Position numbers and translations under genes: made by a program
Shown: positions 12,901-24,200 of the stretch, piece after piece
Numbering within the stretch: position 1 is the stretch's first letter
Layout of the letters: each line of letters opens with the position of its first letter
Notes under the pieces: model-generated
What the model saw: the letters and a program-made list of their open reading frames with translations, nothing else
Told to the model about the DNA's origin: nothing
Database searches by the model: none
Assembly (NCBI RefSeq): GCF_000224145.3
Contig: NC_020170.2
Span: 2,909,589 to 2,973,588 of the forward strand
Source: Ciona intestinalis
Lineage: Eukaryota > Chordata > Ascidiacea > Phlebobranchia > Cionidae
Direction of reading: 5' to 3'
DNA length: 64,000 nt

Positions 12901-15900
12901 TAATCTGATACCGTTTTTCTGAAACATCTATCAGGTTCAATTTTTCTAGTTTTTTAAATTAAGAGCCTTTGTGGTTTTCGCGTGGGTTTGTGTAATTGTT
13001 GAAGCGTTCTTAAGCCCAGCCTAGCTCTGCCTGTAGCAATGGCCATGCATTATTGAAAACGTGGTTTTGGTTGGCAGGGTGTGGGATGTAAATAGCGGTG
13101 ACCTGGTCAACACACTTGTACATCATTGTGAGGCAGTTCTGCATTTAAGATTCGACAATGGCCTCATGGTCACTTGCTCTAAGGTAAAGAAAACAGAATA
13201 TTTTTTAATATAGTAAGGTGGGGAAAGATGGGACCCTTTTTTATTCTGTTTTCTGGTCTCATTTGGTAGTAAACAATGAACATTCAAAGAATTATAAAAC
13301 CATATGGTCACGACTTCCATAGACCGTTGTTAATTGTTTAAAGCACTATCCGGATATTTGGGTATTATGTATTAAAGGTTTCCCGTCTTTCCCCACCCTA
13401 CTGTATACATTAAAATACCCTAAATCACTTTTGATAGTCAGGTCTTGTTATTCCAACAATTTAAAATAACCTTGAAATTGCCACATTACAAACAATACTG
13501 TATGTAATGTGAGAATTTAATAAATAAATAATATTTGCCATCTAAATATTGTTGTGGCATTCCAACATTAACCAACATAAATGGTTTGTTCACAAATAAT
13601 GTATGTGGTCTCAAGTACATGTAAAACTACAATACTGGTTAACATGTTAAATTGCCAGCTAATGGCAAGCTGTTTTCTTATGGTTGAAAATATATGTTTT
13701 TTTGCAGCAGAACTGCTATTGTGTGTATTATTTTATTTATTGTTTAGTTATTTAATGAATTTAGTCAAATATAATTATTAAATGTCCCCTAAACTTGCCA
13801 AATTATTCAAAGTTTGACAAAGGAATAAATAATATGATTGAAAATAAACAGTCAGTTCAGGACATATTTATATACTTGAATATTCAGCCAACATAAATGA
13901 AATGAATGTTTTTTAAATGACCATATATATAGGACCGTTCGATTGCTGTATGGGACATGGTATCAGCTAAAGAGATAAACATGAGGAGAGTATTGGTTGG
14001 TCACAGAGCTGCTGTTAATGTGGTTGATTTTGACGACAAATATATCGTTTCTGCATCTGGGGATAGAACTATTAAGGTAAGAGTTTTTGTTTTTGTTTAA
14101 AATGGCCAAAAATATTGTTTTTTTGGATGTTTTTTTGATAAAACAGTTTTTCTTGTCAGTTTTAATAAAAAGATTTTAAACTCAACACCAAGATTTTGTT
14201 TTGTTAAAAACAAACTAAAATAGTGTTTTTTTCAAGAATTGTTGATGTTTTTAGGTAAAATACAGATTTTCTGGTCAGTTTTTATACAAACATTTTAACT
14301 TCTGACATTATTGAAAAAAGGTTTTAAAAAAGTGTTAAAAATGAAGACTTACGTATCATGTGTGGACTAAATTACTGTAATCTGTTTACAACTGTTCCTT
14401 TANCAAATACTGTTTCATTGTTATATGCTATACATATCGAACGGAATTTATCACAAATATATCCATATATAATAGAATACTTTTAAATGTCATCAAAGAA
14501 CCATCCCACCAACCTAATCCTTTTACCATCCCCTAAAATCCGCTTCTCTGTTTAAAAGTGGTCATTTTCTTCTAGTGCGTAATTTAGTGGCAATAAAACC
14601 AGCCTTCGATTCGAGGCTTTGGAAATCCTAAAATAATCCCTTTGTACAACTTTCCAGGTGTGGAACACACTCACTTGTGAGTTTGTGCGAACACTCAATG
14701 GACACAGGCGTGGCATAGCGTGCTTGCAATACCGTGACCGCCTCGTAGTTAGCGGTTCTTCAGATAATACAATACGGTAAACAAACTTTGTAAATGATAC
14801 GATATATAGTACTGTACATGCATTTTAAAAAGTTATGGTGCTTATATGTTTCAAAAAATATATATTAAAGTTTTTTGCTATTTGTCACATTAATTCGGGA
14901 AATAAACTTTGTAAATACACATTTGATACTTAGTACTACTACTATACATGCCTTTTAAAAAGTTAGGGTAACTACAAATTTTAAATGATAAAAGTGTATG
15001 CCTGGAGATGTAAGTTTTTTTGCAATTTGTCACATTATTCGGGAAATAAACTTTGTAAATAGATATTTTATAATTAATATTTTTACTACATTGGCCTAAC
15101 TTTTAAAAAGTTAGGGTAACTATAAGTTTTAAATGATAAAAGTGTATGCCTGGCGATATTAAACTTTTTTTGCTAGTTGTCACATTAATACTGTAAATAA
15201 ACTTTTGTAAATAGCTATTTGATGCTTATTATGCATTTATACTGGGCACTCATCGGTACCCTGATTTTTCCAGGGTATTTACGCCTATCTTGCATACCCA
15301 TGTTAGGTGCCTATCTGTGTACAGGCATTATCATACAGACTATTATATCATTGCATGGTCTAATTATAATTTGCATTCTCAGAACAGATGTCTATTTTAA
15401 TTATTTATTCAATGCAAATTAAACAGGGACTGCTTTCAAACTAATTGCCTTGGACCGTTATTATAACATCATAATGCATATTGTTCAGCACATAATTATC
15501 ATTATCTGCCTTTTTCTATTTTGAAAGAATGGCATAATTGCAGTTTAACATCACATTAATTGCTGTATAAGATAAAGCCCTACATTGTAGTTGAATATCT
15601 AAAACACACATTTACAAATCAATAAACACATCAGTAATATAATATTAATTTCATAATCTGTGTACACATATCTTTTTAATATCCCTTTTTTATTTGAAAA
15701 GCTGTTTTTAACCCCCAACTGCTTAGATTTTTTAAACAAGTTTTATCAATTGGGCGGGCATAGGCGCCCCAAAAAATCTGTAATAGTTCGACATATTTCG
15801 GGAATCAAAGTTTATTGTGTAACTGTCAAAGTTTATTGTGTAAATGCTGTTTCTGTTTGACACTTAATGGCAATTGCTTCAACCCAGTGATTGCTTATGG

Positions 15901-17156
15901 CCTGTCTGAATTGTCAGCCATACAAATATAAAATTAACAAAATAATTACCCACAAAGTTACAGTTCGAAAGGGGGCAAAACGCATATAAAACATAACACC
16001 GCTGTTAAAACTGCCATTGCCTGCTAACAATAACAGTAATTTATATTTATTCATTCATTCCTTCCAGATTATGGGACATAGAGTTCGGTGCGTGTCTTCG
16101 AATATTAGAAGGTCATGAAGAGTTAGTTCGTTGTATTCGATTCGACAACAAACGAATCGTCAGTGGTGCATATGATGGGTAAGAACATTTTCTATAAATT
16201 TTGGAAAGATTCGTATCGCAGAAAAAAAAAAAAAAATTTGCAGAAATTGATATATTTTTTTATGAAGTATTCCTAATGTTATACAAACTTATACTTTTCA
16301 TGTATTTTTTAATCATGGTTTTAATCAAGTTAACAGCTTTTTTAATCTTACTTATTTGTATTATAATGAGATTGGCCCAAAAAATAGGTATATACCTACT
16401 AATTCAATTTACCTTAATTTAGATTCTTCTAAAATTGCAACATTGCTATATTTCTTTAATGTTAAAGTTGTAAACCAATTAAAAACCTAAAAAATAGTTA
16501 CAGCTACATATTAATGTGATTGTTTATAATAACAGGAAAATCAAAGTATGGGATTTACAAGCTGCCCTTGACCCCAGGTCACCATCAAGTACATTGTGTT
16601 TGAGAACTTTAGTTGTAAGTTTGAATATTTTTAATCATTTTTTGGAATTTTCTAAATTACATGAATGATGTATATAATAGGGTGGGGGAAGCAGGACACC
16701 TTTAGCATATAATATTCAAATATCCTGATCGTGTTTTAAACAAATAACAACGGTCTATGGGAGTCGTGAGAATACTTCAATTGATGTATTTATTTAAAAA
16801 AAATTGTTTAGATTATTTTACATAGTTCTAAAATTTCAGTGTTTCCATTTAAAAAAACTTATCTTAACCACCTGTTATATTTTTACAGGAGCACACTGGC
16901 CGTGTTTTCCGACTTCAATTCGATGAGTTTCAGATTGTGAGCAGTTCTCACGACGACTCTATTCTAATCTGGGACTTCTTGGACGTCCCACAAGCTCCCA
17001 CTGAAGCCACCAAGTAATTTCCTACAATTTTCCAAAAATATTTCCCAGACACTGTCTAGTTATCATACGAAAAAAAGTTGAAAATGCAAAATTTTGAATT
17101 TTTTTTTTTCAAAATTTAGGTCTCCAAACCGGACGTACACTTATGTTCAACGGTGA
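3787..17156 (+). CDS. BTRC: Beta-TrCP, F-box/WD40 substrate receptor of SCF ubiquitin ligase
   Basis: Fifteen exons keep one frame of 621 residues: 3787-3858, 4170-4271, 5308-5634, 5964-6072, 8591-8777, 9628-9718, 10363-10533, 12433-12518, 13078-13183, 13933-14076, 14658-14776, 16068-16178, 16536-16614, 16889-17013, 17120-17156. Residues about 1-160 are variable, acidic and Ser/Asn-rich. The dimerisation segment ([20 protein letters not shown]) spans about 165-203 and the F-box ([19 protein letters not shown]) about 204-250. Seven WD40 blades run from about 325, near-identical to vertebrate BTRC/FBXW11 ([20 protein letters not shown]). The tiny last exon encodes [11 protein letters not shown], matching the vertebrate C-terminus. 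The family recognises phosphorylated DSG degrons in beta-catenin, IkB and others and presents them to SKP1-CUL1. Vertebrates have two paralogues; this is likely the single pre-duplication orthologue. Confidence 0.96.
3876..3909. repeat. (TA)n microsatellite
   Basis: Uninterrupted TA dinucleotides directly after the first beta-TrCP exon. Shorter TA runs occur near 9965-9995, 24530-24550, 42022-42048 and 63703-63721. Confidence 0.9.
8010..8345. repeat. Two degenerate copies of a beta-TrCP exon-5 acceptor region
   Basis: The true exon begins AACAGCACGAGGCCTTTCAC at 8587. Close relatives occur at 8073 (GACAGCAAGAGGCCTGTAAC) and 8239 (AACACCAAGGGGCCTTCTTA), each followed by ACATGTAGCGAA-like sequence as in the exon. 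Neither copy stays open, and the second has lost the AG. They look like partial duplications spanning the intron end and exon start. Confidence 0.6.
8312..8386 (-). repeat. GGGTGAGGTC interspersed repeat, copy 1
   Basis: Reverse-strand member of a short dispersed family whose consensus reads roughly TTCTATGTGGGTGAGGTCC, a variable middle, then TTAGGCCAGACTTGGCCCAT and TACCCC. A weaker copy may follow at 8490-8540. Other copies lie near 19684, 21383, 24865, 27990, 36487 and 52590. The element type is unknown; it may be part of a SINE or MITE. Confidence 0.55.
12120..12205 (+). mobile_element. SINE tail fragment
   Basis: Carries the conserved tail (AAGTAACATACATGGTAACT, a GTAAGTTGGCACAAGGTG block, then AACGACTGTCGTTTTC) without a tRNA-like head. 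It lies in a beta-TrCP intron. Confidence 0.65.
12234..12339. repeat. 41-bp tandem repeat, about 2.6 units
   Basis: A unit beginning AAATTTGCCATTGTCAAAAA repeats with essentially no differences, implying recent expansion, in the intron before beta-TrCP exon 8. Confidence 0.9.
13209..13406 (-). mobile_element. MITE, subfamily A, full length
   Basis: Reference description for the family: about 195-200 bp, no coding capacity, TA-rich flanks. One end reads TAGTAGGGTGGGGGAAGATG, the other CATCTTCCCCCACCCTACTA, with conserved interior motifs (CTGATCGTGTTTTAAACAAT; TTTGTTTACTACCAAATGGG). It probably corresponds to the MITE class described from Ciona (Cimi-1), which I could not confirm. This copy lies in a beta-TrCP intron in the reverse orientation, with the TTTAGTAGTAAACAA side first. 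Confidence 0.88.
14777..15225. repeat. About 147-bp tandem repeat, three units, starting at a splice donor
   Basis: TTTGTCACATTA-like blocks recur at 14881, 15027 and 15176, and AAATAAACTTTGTAAAT recurs with the same spacing. The first unit begins at the donor of beta-TrCP exon 11 (CGGTAAACAAACTTTGTAAA). In later units the corresponding bases read CGGGAAATAAACTTTG, so the donor GT is lost. Confidence 0.8.
15868..16015 (+). mobile_element. SINE body fragment
   Basis: Contains the body motif TGGCAATTGCTTCAACCCAG and an AATTACCCACAAAGTTAC block, with the tail degraded. It lies in a beta-TrCP intron. Confidence 0.55.
16678..16778 (+). mobile_element. MITE, subfamily A, left half only
   Basis: Keeps the left inverted repeat and the CTGATCGTGTTTTAAACAAA motif, then stops. 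It lies in the last large beta-TrCP intron. Confidence 0.75.
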
Positions 17157-18225
17157 CATAACTTCGGCGCAAAATTGACAATCCCCATGTCTGTAGCAAC
17201 CTCACATTTTCTTTGAAGCTTTTCTTGTTGTAGCTTGAGCCTAGCTCAACACCCTACAAATGAAATCCTTTGCCCCGAAACATAAAATTAATCCCAATTT
17301 AAATGCATTTAAAACTAAATTGCCGACAAAGCTTTGTAACTCAATTGCTTTCCATTACAACTTTTCCTATTCTCTTGGCTTCTTTTTTTCTTTCTTTTCT
17401 CCTGCGAATATTAAGATCTTATAAGAAGTAATATAATTCCCTTAAAGTACAAAGTGAACCTGCAGGGTGCAGCTCAACGTGCACGAGTTGCACGGTGGAC
17501 ACGAAAGCTTGTGTAACTGCAAGGCCCACAGCACCCACACGCCCCCTGCTGTTAAATCAAACGCTTTCAAATGGTTTGTTACTTGTTCGATTTTAGGTCG
17601 CCCACCAAACGTTTGCTATGAATACTGTACAACGTTAATAAATTTACCGGCTTTTGCCAGTTTATTTGTGTAGTTTTTAAGAGTGTATTAAATAGGCAAG
17701 ATAATATCTTTGGATTTAACTAATGGGAGAAATCTTTTGAAAGCATAAAAGTGTGTATGTATTTACAAACATAAAGGTCTTTTTATGCTATTGCGGAACA
17801 TAAAATGTCTGTGGCAGACACTATATGTCTGTGACAAACAGTAAATATTCGTTCCAAACATAAAAAAAGTCTGTGACATGCAAATGTCTGCGACTACATA
17901 AAACTGTAGTCATAATTCAGCAATAGACAGCCATAACACAAGTACACAACTCTCAATTAAATATATTCAACATCCAGAAGAAATCCATACAAGCAAGAAT
18001 AGCAGAAACAAAGTAGGGTGGGGGCAGATGGGACACCTTTAGCACATAATATCCTGATCATGTTTTAAACAATAACAAACAGTCTATGGGAGTGGTGAGG
18101 ATACGTTTTTATAATTCTTTGAATGTTCTTTGTTTACTACTAAATGGAACGAAAAGGTGTCCCATCCTCCCCCAACTAACTATATACCAGAGTAAAACAT
18201 AAGAACAAATCGTGTAAGTAAGGCA
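17157..18225. other. Convergent 3' regions of beta-TrCP and FANCI
   Basis: Mostly 3' UTR and spacer. A GC-rich patch at 17466-17560 stays in frame with beta-TrCP if exon 14 spliced there. Imperfect repeats of an ATGTCTGTGaCA motif lie at 17800-17900. A MITE fills 18014-18186. Confidence 0.45.
18014..18186 (+). mobile_element. MITE, subfamily A, slightly deleted
   Basis: Both ends are present (GTAGGGTGGGGGCAGATGGG; CATCCTCCCCCAACTAACTA). It lies between the converging beta-TrCP and FANCI genes, probably within a 3' UTR. Confidence 0.85.
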
Positions 18226-21200
18226 TTAGACTACAGAGGTTTGTAGACAAGGTCTCTTATTGGTTGGTTCTTCATTCTCGTCAACTTCAGAGTCTTTGTC
18301 CTGTGAAAAAAACGGATGTTAAGAGGTAATAGATTAAAAAATTTGTTTTTTTGCATTGAAGTAAAACTTTTAAACAGACCGTTTTGTGTGAAATAAGATG
18401 GATACCCCCGGGGGTTACAATTAAAATCTTTTTTAGAGTCGACTACGGTTATCAAGTTCTGTAAATATTATTTGTTTACTACCAAATGGGACCAGAAAAG
18501 AGAATGAAATCTACCAAATTTTATTAAAAGGTATCTTTTCCACAACAATCACTAAAATTGTGGCCGCAAACTCAAAAAGAAAATCAAATCTCCAACCCTA
18601 CAAAAGTGTATCTTTTACGACAACCACCAATATTTTGACACCAAACTTTAAAAAATTGATAACTAAATTTAAAGAAGCGAAACTCACAGCTTCTTCCTCA
18701 TCTCTGCTCCTCCTGATTACATCATTCATGATCCGGAAATCCCTGGTGGTTGTGAGACGATGATGTCGCATCAGATCAACTTTTGCTCTTCTTCCGAGCA
18801 GAGCAAGATTCTTCTCATGTTGTTCAATGGAGTAAATCAACTTTGCTACTCCCTTTGTTTCGCGCAATTTTTTATCCTAAAAATTAAAATAACACAATAT
18901 TTATTATAAATGTAAGAAATTTTTATCTTTGAAACCAAAATATTACAAACTTTATTATAAATGTAAAATATTCTACCTGTCACGAGCCCCGCTGTTGCAA
19001 ACTGGTTAGAGCACTCTAGCTCAGAGTATTTCTCCTTGGGCAGGACACTTAACGGCAATTGTTCGAACCATTGTTATTCAATAGTTACATTAAACAAAAG
19101 ATAATTATCCGTTCCATGTGTGGTAACTTATTAACTGACATAAGGTGTATGAAAAAAACACTTTTGTTATAATGAATGCCGCTGTTCCGCAAGGATCAAT
19201 AAGTTACATTCATCTCTACGGGGCAACATAGTCTTTATTATTACAGAGCAGTTTTATTTTTCAAAAACACATAAAATAATTACCGTTGACATTGCCTGAA
19301 TTTTCTCAGGCAGTTTGGTTTTGGATTTTTTCTTTCCATCTTTTTTCGCTTTAGCTGTTCCGAGCCTTTCAGACTGTGTTGATTCTACGTGCATGATGAA
19401 ACTATAGACGTACTGGAGTAGGTCAGAGTTGACAAATTTGCACAACTTTTCAAAACTTGATGGGATATGGCCAATGCCTTGTGAATAGATCCAAATGTAC
19501 TGTGTGAATTAAAGAAGAAAGAATGAATGTAACTTATTTGTCCTTGCGGGGCAATGACAGCCGTTGTAACAAGGTTGTATATCTCATGCCCGAAAACTAT
19601 AATATTATTTGTAAATCGAAATCTGTTAGACTAAATAAATAAAAGTTGTTACGGTTTCCCCCCCCCCCCCCCCCCCCCCCTTAGAGTGAGGTCCTTTGAC
19701 AAGATATGCTATGGCACCTGACCTGAGATATAGGCCTAAGTTAGCCTATTACTGCAAAATATTGACAACTACTTTAAGACCATAGGGAAAAAATCGACAA
19801 TTACAAAATTTTAAAATAAAATTTCTTACAAATTTTGAGAATATGTTCAGGAAAGTGAAGAAAGTGGTAAACGCTTGAACAAATTGCTCCAAGTTGGCAG
19901 CTCCTGTAGCCGATGTTTGTGCTAAGTCTAACAATCCCATGGCAATCTTGGTAATTCTACCACATAATGAACCTGAAACAAAAAATCATCGGTAATTGCT
20001 CCAACCCAGTGGTCACCAATAGGTTGTCCAAATTATCAGCTTTTCCAAAAAAAAGAAAAAAAAATCATCGGGAAACCTATCCGTCACCTTCTGCTTTCCT
20101 TCTCTCCTCATTAACCTCATCATCATCATCTGGATCAACATCCTTCCTCTTGCTTCCATTGTTCCCCAACCTCCCCTTCATATCACTTATCAACCAACTC
20201 ATGTCCTGCATCACTGAATCAAGATGACCAACCACGACCGGCTGGAACCGGATTGGTGGTTTTGGTTAAATTGTGTTTGATAGAATATGGTTTAATTGAT
20301 GTTTTGGTATAGTCGTTATAGTGAGTGATTTTAGACACAAGTGAGGGTGGTGCTACCAATTACGCCTTTTAAATTTGCTCTGACCGTGTGGTATGCCATC
20401 TTATTCTGCATTGTCTAGAACTGTCAGCAATACCGAACAGAACAAATTTACATATAAGTGGGCAGAAGATGTATGAAACAGATCACCCGTTTTATAATTT
20501 AATAAATAGGTTACAGACACATTTGTTTATAAAATGCAAGCCATATGTTTTTTAAAAAAATAATCCACCAAAAAAGGTTGGTCATTTTTCAAAATAAAAC
20601 CATCTCAAAATTTTACACTAGAAAAAATATGCTGACTCACAATTACAACGTGTGAATTTTCCTCGGTGACGATGCGAAATTTTGTTTCCGATTGTGACTC
20701 ATCACTTTGTTCAATGGATCCGAGTTCGTTGCGAAGATCAGAACAAATGTTATAGAAGATTGAATCCACGTTTGTGGAACAGAGGTTGTTGGTTTGTAGA
20801 ACGAGATGCACGATACGCTTCACTGAATTTGTGTCGTCTGCGTAAAATATTTTTAAATTTATTTGTTTGATTAAATTTTTAATTTTTTTAAGTATGGCTG
20901 ATAATTTAAACAACCCATTAGTGACCACTGGGTTGGAGCAATTGCAGGGAAGTGTCTTGCCCAAGGACACATACGCCCACAATGGTAGCAGTGACAATTT
21001 TTATGACTTTTTAAGCAAATTGTTAAGAATATACATGCAAGTACTTGTTAATTACTCTATAATGGTTTAAAATGTCTTAATAATGAATTTTTAGGTTACT
21101 TTCTGAATAAAATTTTTACCAATTTTTTGGTCGGCGCAAATTTTTCGTGTCCATTTTGCTGCTTCCTCTATTGTGGAGCTGAGGTTGAGATTAGTTGCCG

Positions 21201-24200
21201 TGGTAACAAGCGTGGATATGAGGTTGGTGAGCTCAGCAACAACTTTTCTATGCGTGGCTGAAAGCGGTGAATTATCTGGTGCAGTGTACGTGGTAACTAA
21301 ACGCTGGAATCTGTAATGATATTAAAATTGCTTATTAACACCATTCAAACTATATGCGCTAACTTTGACCCTTTCATTCTTTGTGGGTGAGGTCTTTGTC
21401 AAGGACCTGGGGGCTGGGATTTAGGCCAGACTTGGCCCATTACCCCAACACCCGGAAAGTCATGTTCACAGTGAAACAAAGAGAACAAAGAAAACAGAAA
21501 CGCAAATACAAAAAACTCACAATTTCAATTAAGTTATACAAATATACAAAAAAGTTTACAGTCATTCCAGTTACTCACCTTTTTAATAGCATGGTTATAT
21601 TATGTTGGTCTGGTTGACTAACTTCATCATCTCGACTTATAACGTCTGAAGTGAACTGAATCATATGATCGGGGTGCCTGGAAGGTTGTATAAAAAGATA
21701 CAAGTTTTCTACACTAAAAAGTTTTAAAAAATAATATTTAAAAATTAAAAAAAATTGTATTCAATTTTAAGCTGTAGAAAAACTGTTGGTAGGTAGCAAT
21801 TTTTGAGACTTTTGTTTGCCATACAAAAGCAGACATCATCCAAAAATGTTGTTTTGCATTAATGAATATTATTAAAAACAGCATTCTAATGTTATACTTA
21901 TGTTTTCCTTGAATATTTGAATTTTATCTCTCATAGCTAAAACATAAGGTTTAAATATTTTATTTGATGTGAGTGACACTGACAGTGTACAGTATGGCAC
22001 ACCATGAGACATAAGATTTACGCCAGATAAAGATGGGACACCTTTAGCACACAATATCTAAATATCCTGATTGTATTTTAAACAATTAGCAACGTACTAT
22101 GGATGTCGTGGGGCTACCGTTTTGTAATTCTTTGAATGTTCTTTGTTTACTACCAAATGGGACAAGAAAATAGAATAAAAAGGTGTCCAATCTTTTCCCC
22201 ACCCTACTATATACACATTTTTTTTTAAATATCTTGGCACCAACACACCACCAAGCACATACCATGTCCCCACGTATAAGAAAGTAAGATGAAAGCATTC
22301 AAGACACAACAAAGTCACTGGAGACTGACAAGGATCATTTTTTTCCATCATAAACTTATGTAAAGTGGATTTTCCAACACGCGCCATGCATGATAACATT
22401 TCTTTCTTGTTTAATCCTGGTTTGAAAACAGTTTTTTACTATAGCCTACTAAAAGGGGTAAAAATACTGGGACTCTGCCAGCGCTTTTCAACCCTTTTTT
22501 GAGACAAACAAAATGTTCAACATAAATTATTTGTAAAGTGTTCAGTTTTAAACAGTTTTGGTTAAATTTTTAAACAGTTTACGTATTTTTTTGAAAAAAA
22601 AAAAGAAAAACTGTAGTGGGTGACTCAATCAAATAAAATCTCTCAGTTTTACCTCCAATGCCAGGAAAATATCCGTGATCTTTTGTGAAGATAAGTAGAT
22701 TGTGCATCGTGTGTATGAAGTGTTTGATAAAGTTGTCATTTCTTCGTAACAAATCAATTGCATCTCCTTCCATGGAGTCATCAAAGAATAATGCTGGAAA
22801 TGTTTAATTTTTTGTTTATGCGTTGTACGTCTACTTAGTTACATAACACAGGTGTCATATGTTATATAATTTGAACTCGCTTGCATTTATTTTAGTTCTT
22901 TTCTGTATGGTAGATAATTTGGACAACGTATTAGTTACCACTCGGTTTAAGCAATTAGTATTCATTTTTCTGCCCAGGGAAAAAACTGCCCAAGCTAGCA
23001 GCATTGGGCTTTGAACCTGGTATCCTTGGGTAATGACTTGAACGCTCTAACCACTTTGCTACGGCAGTGGGTATTGGTTCAATTTCCATTCAGTGAAATT
23101 TATATTGCTATTATATATGGAAACTTAATGACACAGGTTTTTTCTGCCATTTTAATTTAAACAGATTTCAAACTAAAATTCAACAGTAAAATTTAAAACA
23201 GTTATAAAATTCTGTTTTTCGAAAAAATTAAGAGCGAAAAAATTCAACTTACAATAAACCAGATTTGATACGTGCAGTAGAACAACAGGTTGATGTTGAT
23301 TTTCGTTGAATAATTTACTCGTCAGCTCTGTTGATTTTGTTGATTGAATGAAATCTTGTATTCTTTTCACACAACTATGTAATGTGAGGATACCTTCAGC
23401 ATTTTCACAACTGTAAAATTTAGAAAAGTTTAGCTAGGTATATACTATATATAAAATGTAACAATGTTTTTTTTTCTATTCTATATGATGGGGATTTTGA
23501 ATTGGCTCTAAACACCTGTAATAACATAATATTGGTGTAATTCAAACAAAATGACTTGAAATTACAAAAACAGAAATAAAAAAATACAAAACGTCACATT
23601 GTACTATTTTTTGTAATGTTTACACTGTTTATATGTGAAATAAAATAAAGTTTTTAAATTTAAGGCTTAGGTGTTTTAGGAAATTTTAAAACAAGTTTCT
23701 TACGTTAGTTCTTTTCCACTTGCATTGTGTTCAATAAGAACATTGTAAAGTGACAAAACCAAACCAACAGTAAAATAATTACGTTGTCCAACTTTTGTTG
23801 TCATGGAAAAATCACTATCTTTTTCCTGGAAATTTAATATATGTAATAAACTAATTATGTTTTTATTACAATTTTTTAAAAAAAATTTTACCAATAGGAA
23901 ATCCTCTAGTTCACATTTGCACATTCTCTGTGTGAGAGAACGGAAAATTCCATGAATATTTTCAACAACCTCGTTGTCCAGTATTTCCTCAAATTCCTCT
24001 TCGTTTAAATTTGTTCGAAGCTGGAAATTGAAGATATTTTTACTGCATAAAAACAAATTTTACATATTTTTTTGTTATTAACAAATACAACAAAAAAGTG
24101 AAACATTTTTAAATAAGAAGTTATTGGCAAAAACGGTCATTACGAAATGTTATTAATAAAAATACCCAAAATAATTTACTGTTAAAAAACTTTTAAACTG

